DNA of 47,683 nucleotides from Larix sibirica. Its lineage: Eukaryota; Streptophyta; Pinopsida; Pinales; Pinaceae. Below are positions 42,646 through 47,683 of this stretch, piece after piece. Numbering within the stretch: the first letter of the stretch is position 1; the number at the start of each line of letters is the position of its first letter. The DNA is taken from contig NWUY0304866871.1 in assembly GCA_004151065.3 (NCBI GenBank), positions 1 to 47,683 of the forward strand, given 5' to 3'. The notes under the pieces are model-generated. The model did no database searches and was not told the origin of the DNA. It saw nothing but the letters and a program-made list of their open reading frames with translations. Position numbers and translations under genes: made by a program.

Positions 42646-44081
42646 ATTCCATCCATTATTCCATAGCGGCAAGTTGGGTTATGCCCTCTTTATCGGTTCT
42701 GGATGTAACGGTGGACTTTTTTGGTGGTATGCTGGTAACTTGGGGACCATATCCTTACCATCCTCTTGTCCAGTGGCGATGTTAGCCTCCTTATCTATCG
42801 CTGATGAAGGCCCCCACCAAAATAATAACTTAGGGCATCCACCCAATTATAGGAAACTTCCTGAAAAGGCCTAGTTCATTAAGAATAAAATCCACTTTAA
42901 GTGCCCTGGCACACCTCCTTTTCTCATATGTTATCACCTTGGAGTAATGTATTTTGGGATACGCTCCATATGTAACCAACATGCTAAAAGTCTTTTGGTG
43001 GGAACGTGGGAAACATCAATATTATCCTTCGGTGTATTGATAGGGGCTTTATCTCATTGTTCGGCGGACAAATGGGGGCCTTATCCTCCCGGTTGTGTGA
43101 AGCTGTAAGTTCTTTCTCCTTCCTCCCGGCCGACCATTGATGGGGAAAATCTCTCTTGTCCGGCGGGAACTTGGAATGCTGGAACTGGTACTTATGAGGC
43201 TGCTGGTCGTGAGGCTCCTGGTTACAAAAGGCTTCTTTCTGTTGGACTTGGCTAGGCTGAAGATGGCTTTGGCTTTTCTTTACTTGTTAATGAGGGCACT
43301 AGCGAATTTCCCATCTCGCATAGGCCCACACTTTATATCATCTTTACACGTCTGAAAGTCTCGCCCGACCCGAGAAGGGAGAGGGCACCTTTCCTTCCTG
43401 AATTTACCAGTTCATTTTCTCTACTGGCGTACTAGGGCTTAAGGCAGCTACTTATAAGACTAGAGCTTGTGTCCCTAGGGCTTACTCTAAGGACTAAGGG
43501 CAAGTAAGAGTAATAAATAAAGAACTTAAGGCAAGAAGACCTTACTGCTGCTAAGCACCTACTCTACTTTTTTCACTCTAGAAGTCTCCATTTCATCAAT
43601 GGGAGAGTTGCACTAAAGCTAAAGTTTAACTACTATAGAGGGAGATTGAAACTATATGGGTTAGAGAAAGGCAAGTTGAAAAGCTAATTTTGTTTTATTG
43701 CAACGGGACTCCAAGTTGAGCTAATTAGAATTAATTCTTTTGGGATCGCCTATCTCGGAAGATGGGGACGACGGATTCGACCTCCTCGATGGGTACGTGA
43801 GATGGTTATAAAGTAAAATAGCTAAAAAGCATAATTTACCTCCTTCCTGGGGCTATCAGCAATGACTCCTGGAAGTTTTTAATACCATTTATGCAACCTA
43901 GTTTTTTCCGCACATCCAAGCGGTTCACTTATTATGGCATCTTCAGCAACAACGTCGGGAGCATAAATAAGTTTGGGTTTACCAGATTCTAAAAAAGATT
44001 CTCATTCAATATTTTATTTTAGATAAATTTCCTTTTTAGGTAGTCACTGCCAGCAGGTCATCGGGGCCACTAAAAAGAATT
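42646..44081. other. gene-free intergenic stretch
   Basis: Frames of 66-72 codons (42,674-42,874; 43,137-43,355) lack a domain. The second, almost all Leu/Met/Arg, lies in GGAACTGGTAC and GCTGCTGGTCG words like those at 32.9 kb. At 43,430-43,560, CTAGGGCTTA and CTAAGG words match the 28.7 kb family. TTCAATATTTTATTTT (44,005-44,020) recurs at 44,911-44,926. Confidence 0.4.
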
Positions 44082-44145
44082 TTGTCATATTTACAAAAAT
44101 ATATCCTTTCAGATTGTTTACCCATTATTGTAAGGAACTTACTAT

Positions 44146-44328
44146 ATGCCAAGATTCAATCAAGAGAAAATTCAGGTGGTTATAACTCCCCCAAGAGGAG
44201 GTTATCACTCAATTTTGGTACTAAACAAAGTCATGCCAGGGGTCAACGTCTTTATTGGATTTTTTTTGAAAGATAGAGCTTTTCTTCTTGGATGTTTTGG
44301 AACCGATGCACAATCTTACTTACGATAA
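44146..44328 (+). CDS. unidentified 60-codon ATG open frame
   Basis: It starts at an ordinary ATG (MPRFNQEKIQVVITPPRGGY) and ends at TAA. The second half is hydrophobic (VNVFIGFFLKDRAFLLGCF). Its amino acid mix is plausible for a real small protein. An overlapping 64-codon frame (44,082-44,276) shares the DNA, so at most one can be coding. No family was recognised. Confidence 0.2.
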   Translation: MPRFNQEKIQVVITPPRGGYHSILVLNKVMPGVNVFIGFFLKDRAFLLGCFGTDAQSYLR

Positions 44329-44514
44329 CCTCTTTTGATAAGTTGATGAAACAATTCTTGTATAATCAAAATAATGAAAGCTTTAAAATGAAACATCTTA
44401 CGAGAAAGGCGGTCCCACCGGCAAAAGGCAACATCTGTCAAATGCCACATCCACCTAACACGGCTTGATCCGTAAGGCTTATTTGTAAGGAAGGTTACAA
44501 GGCATTTTCCATTG

Positions 44515-44870
44515 CCAGATGGCGATCCCAGGTTGAAATGCCGCTTGTCAATGCACCCAATGCCGGGTGTTGGTGCACTCGATGCTTAGCCTTCTTTCTA
44601 CTTGAGTTTATATAACGTCCCGATGCAAGACCCCCTTCTCTCCCCCTCGACCCTACACCTCAAATTCACTTACAAATAAAAACACTGTTCCTACATCGAT
44701 TGGATTGAAAGGATGAATAAACCTTACTTATGATGCAATTTTTGAGGATCATCAACAGGGCACATGGGTTTCAGTCACGCTACTAGTATGGTAGTCCCAG
44801 TAAGGGAGGGATAAGGATTATGCTCGCCCGGAAAGATATCTTGATTCATGGCCTACAGATCCAGCCAAGG
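44515..44870 (+). repeat. dispersed repeat R2, long copy 1
   Basis: It aligns over about 350 bp with 47,005-47,395. Matching blocks in order include GATGGCGATCCCAGG / GGTAGTCGATCC; ATGCCGGGTGTTGG / GATGCCAGGTGGTG; CCTTCTTTCTACTT / CCTTCTTGTAATTT; ACCTCAAATTCACTTAC / ACCTCGAACTCACTTAC; TGTTCCTACATC / GGTTCCTACATCC; GGATCATCAACAGGGCACAT / GGATCATGAGACACATAATG; GCCCGGAAAG / GCCGGAAAGTG; GATTCATGGCCTA / TTGATGGCCTA. Many small insertions separate them. Confidence 0.75.
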
Positions 44871-45959
44871 CACTAAGTTCGCTTGGAATAGATTTTGCAA
44901 AACCTTATAATTCAATATTTTATTTTGATAACCCTATTGAACTCAACCAATATCTCATAGGGACAGCTTGTGTAAACTTATTTACTATTGGGTAAGCTGA
45001 GTGCTCTCTATCTACCTGCTCCCCCTTACCTGGGCTCTATACTGCTTGACCTCCCTGATCCGAATGGCTATCTGTGTATGGTGTATGATCCTCAACTGGT
45101 GAATCATCTATAATGAACATTAGTACTTATCCATTGGTGTGAGGTTTCGCTAACATGGAGCCCTGCCCCATCCATGCACGTAGCAATTGTTAACAGCGCA
45201 CAATTACTTTGGCCACGAGTGCATAATACACTCTCTCTATATAAACACGTCTATTCATTCTATCGTCTGATGCATGGAGTTTTTCTTTATTGGGATTCCC
45301 CTCATCAGTTCCCGGAGCATCAATTTCATTAGCCAGCATATTTTGAATCTGGAGCGTAGTACTACTTCTTCCTCAGCTTAAGAAGGATAGAAGGATAGAG
45401 GGTAAGGACCCAGCACGACCAGCATTACCATAAGCAATTGGACTGGCATCATTTCAATAAGCAGCCGCAACAGCAATCCCAGCATTTGAACCTGACCGCA
45501 GCAGTGAAGCATCTTTTAGTATGATACAAGGAAACGGAACACTGACATTAAGCACTTAACACATGCGCCCCAACCGGAACCTGGCACGACACTACATAGA
45601 TTGAAAGGGCCATACTCTATTTATTTCTATTACTACTATATTTCTTTTTGTGCAATTTGTTATGGCTATAATACATCCTTCTGGTCTGCTGGCGGGTCAT
45701 TCATAGAACCACAAGGACAAGAGCCCTGGACACACTTCGCCCCTTTACCAAGCCTGGATGCTGTTACAGCTATTACCTACCTGTGCTTGCTTGGTGGAGG
45801 GTTACAGCCAGCTATTCTTTCGTTTGCGTAGGATTAAATGTTAGGCGCAGCTTCTATTATCGTTCTGGGCTTTCATTCTTATTCTTACGGACCCCGCAGG
45901 ACTTTTATGCCTTCAGGTCATTGACGATAGCCCATATTTATGCTGGTAGTTGATCAATG
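44871..45959. other. gene-free intergenic stretch
   Basis: A 76-codon frame (45,601-45,831) has no recognised domain. Near 45,065-45,105 lies the TGGCTATCTGTGTATGG / TGTATGATCCTCAA block shared with 31.2 kb. CACTTAACACATGC near 45,551 resembles a short rRNA word but has no rRNA context. Confidence 0.4.
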
Positions 45960-46055
45960 AGTCATTGTCGATCCCTAGGTGGCGATGCAGTCAATGCCTG
46001 GTGTCAGTGCTAGTCAGGGAGGTGGGTGATGCTTGCCGGAAGTGATTGATTGAAA
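45960..46055 (+). repeat. R2-type repeat, compact copy
   Basis: TCATTGTCGATCCCTAGG, TGGCGATGCAG, TCAATGCCTGGTGTCAGTG, CTAGTCAGGGAGGTGGGTG, GCTTGCCGGAAGTG and ATTGATTGAAAGCCC follow the start and end of R2 but miss the roughly 250 bp middle seen at 44.5 and 47.0 kb. Confidence 0.7.
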
Positions 46056-46067
46056 GCCCACATCAAT

Positions 46068-46111
46068 AGAGAATCTACAAACTTACCGCAGAGAATCTAC
46101 AAACTTACTGC
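46068..46111 (+). repeat. 22-bp tandem duplication
   Basis: AGAGAATCTACAAACTTAC(C/T)GC is present twice in direct contact (46,068-46,089 and 46,090-46,111) with one difference, so it is recent compared with its surroundings. Confidence 0.95.
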
Positions 46112-46239
46112 TAAGGAAAAACTATGCCCTATACCCTATACCTAACTTACGCATACGAAATACGAGTTTATACCTCTGGATGCCATGATGCATTACATAT
46201 GAATGCATCTGTTTAGGATTATATCTCATTCAGAGCCCA

Positions 46240-46360
46240 TTACCACCAGTCATCATAGCCAGTCATAAGGGAAGGAGACAGCAGTCATTTTCAGTTTCAT
46301 TGCAGCCAGAAGGTCATTGCCGGTCTCATTGCTACCAAGCTCAGTCATTGCTAGAAGCTC
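46240..46360 (+). repeat. AGTCATAGCCA / GTCATTGCCGG array
   Basis: Words CAGTCATCATAGCCAGTCAT, CAGCAGTCATTTTCAG, TCATTGCAGCCAGAAGGTC, ATTGCCGGTCTCATTGC and TCAGTCATTGCTAGAAGC repeat. They are the reverse complement of the TGGCTATGAC units at 31.1 kb and match 20,930-21,185 directly. Confidence 0.65.
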
Positions 46361-46379
46361 TTTTCATTGATACAACTCG

Positions 46380-46650
46380 TCAGTCAGGCAGTGCATGAAT
46401 AATGCCGATATTCCATGGGAAGCTATACTAATAAAACCTATACTCATTGAACCTCTACTCAGTAAGTGTATCAAGAAAGGTCTTTTCGGTGCATTAATGA
46501 AGCTCCCTCAGTCAGCATTAAACTCCGGGATCCAGAAAGCTCCAGTCGGTGCATGAATTAGGCTCTATTCATATCGAACCTATACTCAGGGCCTGAAGCT
46601 AGGGTCAGTGCTGTATACTGTGCATCAAGCTCTGGTCGGTGGGTGCAAAG
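46380..46650 (+). repeat. degenerate TCGGTGCATGAAT...AGCTC tandem array
   Basis: Units of about 60-65 bp can be followed: CAGGCAGTGCATGAATAATG, CTATACTAATAAAACC; TCTTTTCGGTGCATTAATGA, AGCTCCCTCAG; AGAAAGCTCCAGTCGGTGC, ATGAATTAGGCTC, GAACCTATACTCAGGG; GTGCATCAAGCTCTGGTCGG. Each carries a GGTGCAT(G/T)AAT box and an AGCTCC box. Confidence 0.7.
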
Positions 46651-46863
46651 AGTGAGTCTTTGCTGAGATACAATAGTCCTTGTCCCTAGTCATTGCCAGA
46701 TTTCATTTACAGTAGTCGCCAACTTGAATGCCAAGTGTATTGTTTGCTTTTCTATATTTGCACCCCGGCGGACTAGTACGCCAAGATAGGCGTTGCACAA
46801 AATGGAATATATGAAGGACAGTCTCCACGATGATAGAACGAACCTACGCGATGGCAAGAGCTA

Positions 46864-47010
46864 ATTGATGGGGACGAATCAATGGGTATTGATACGCAGG
46901 GAGGGGAGCCAATGGGGGCTACACATATAGCTCGATGATGATGCCAGGACAGGAATTGATGCTGCTAATGTATACTCAATCAGTTGAACCAAGAGTCATA
47001 GTCGCCAGGA
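46864..47010 (+). repeat. dispersed repeat R1, copy 2
   Basis: It matches 20,353-20,502 in order: TTGATGGGGACGAAT, GCAGGGAGGGGAGCC, ATGGGGGCTACA, ATAGCTCGATGATGATG, GATGCTGCTAATGT, TACTCAATCAGTTG, CCAAGAGTCAT and GTCGCCAGGAGG. The exact 16-mer CCTACGCGATGGCAAG lies about 15 bp upstream and recurs at 22.34 kb. Confidence 0.8.
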
Positions 47011-47395
47011 GGTAGTCGATCCAATAATTGATGCCAGGTGGTGTTTATTTATTCGTGTATTTTTGGGAACCAATGGAGGATGCCTTCTTGTAATTTACTT
47101 TATGGTTTTTATGACACGTGCCCCATGTTATCTACCCTCTGCTCTATACCCCTTAACTCTTTCCTCTACCTCGAACTCACTTACGAATACGGAACCATTA
47201 GGTTCCTACATCCACTGACCCTTACGCCTATGGAAAAAAATACATATTGAAGGAATTGAAGGAATGAATAACAATGCGTTATCTATTTTTTTGCACCTGT
47301 TTTAGGATCATGAGACACATAATGGCTTTCATCATGCTAGTCAGGTAGGTAGGTGGGTAATGTGCCTGCCGGAAAGTGATTGATTGATGGCCTAG
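47011..47395 (+). repeat. dispersed repeat R2, long copy 2
   Basis: It directly follows R1 and aligns with 44,515-44,870. It contains the small inverted repeat GGAACCATTAGGTTCC (about 47,191-47,206). The matching word at 22,930 is GGAACCATGAGGTTCC. The 70-codon frame 47,038-47,250 lies in it and is not kept in the other copy. Confidence 0.75.
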
Positions 47396-47683
47396 TTGGA
47401 TCGAAAACATCTGACCTGATACCTTGCTGCCTGCTGATCCCGCCTTCCTGGCTGTTTAAACCTTCCTGCCTGTCTTCTTAGAGTGGTTGTCTTACAGACG
47501 GACGGATGGAGCCAACTGAGAGAACCCAGACTGTTTGGAAAGGGACAGACTTACATGTTTCCGGGAAGGGACAGGCGGGCTGGGCTCACTTCTTTTTAGG
47601 GTTAATACAAAAAAATATTCTAAATCCATTCCCCGATCTGCTAGTTTCGTTTTTGGGGTTGGTCTGGTCGATCCCACCCTCCT
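47396..47683. other. gene-free end of window
   Basis: No gene was recognised. Words TGCCTGCTGATCC, CTTCCTGGCTG and CTTCCTGCCTG repeat loosely near 47,430-47,475. A 61-codon minus-strand frame (47,492-47,677) has no known domain. Confidence 0.45.

Noticed and set aside
45540-45560. CTTAACACATGC, as near the start of small-subunit rRNA
   Set aside because: Only about 12 bases match and the flanking sequence shows no further rRNA similarity.

Overview
The window looks like gene-poor intergenic DNA from a large seed-plant mitochondrial genome, and a conifer or other gymnosperm fits best. The reasons are indirect. There is no long conserved reading frame in 47.7 kb, base composition looks moderate, diverged dispersed and tandem repeats are everywhere, and there are decayed pieces of nuclear-type retrotransposons. 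I saw no mitochondrial respiratory or ribosomal protein gene, no rRNA, no convincing tRNA and no group II intron core, so the compartment is inferred and a repeat-rich nuclear region cannot be excluded. There are no bacterial-style operons, CRISPR arrays or IS elements.

The two best-supported features are retroelement fossils. From about 18.43 to 20.03 kb the minus strand carries a frameshifted piece of a Ty3/gypsy polyprotein, in the order RNase H, integrase zinc-binding domain, integrase core and integrase C-terminus. An A/T-rich tail and a polypurine tract probably follow it near 18.1 kb. From about 36.03 to 36.37 kb the plus strand carries a frameshifted LINE-type endonuclease fragment with the motif GDFNARTRAL. 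Neither can make a working protein.

Most of what remains is a mosaic of diverged repeats. Family A (GGTGCTCGTTCCTGCCTGATGGG) lies near 24.1, 24.9, 26.9, 40.7 and 42.5 kb. Family G (AACGTAGTGTGAGGTG joined to a monomer with CTGCTTG and AAGCTGC) lies near 6.7, 12.6, 13.6 and 25.4 kb, and inverted at 15.8 kb. A composite unit with GTCATTGCCAG words, a GATGGGGACGAAT block and a GGAAGTGATTGATTGA block recurs at 20.3-23.4 kb and 44.5-47.4 kb. A TGGCTATGAC array lies at 4.5 and 31.1 kb, and in reverse complement at 20.9 and 46.2 kb. Palindromes of the form GGGTTNAACCC lie at 7.5, 17.3, 38.5 and 39.0 kb. Several local degenerate tandem arrays sit between these.

The longest open frames (194, 149 and 122 codons) start at GTG or TTG, match no family I recognise, and in one case begin inside a repeat. 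They are listed at low confidence. A lysine-rich 93-codon open stretch at 13.8-14.1 kb (minus) and two short ATG frames at 37.65 and 44.15 kb look more protein-like, but I could not identify them. I found no new multi-gene system. What stands out is the repeat architecture and the retroelement fossils. All repeat calls were made by eye and need a self-alignment to confirm.
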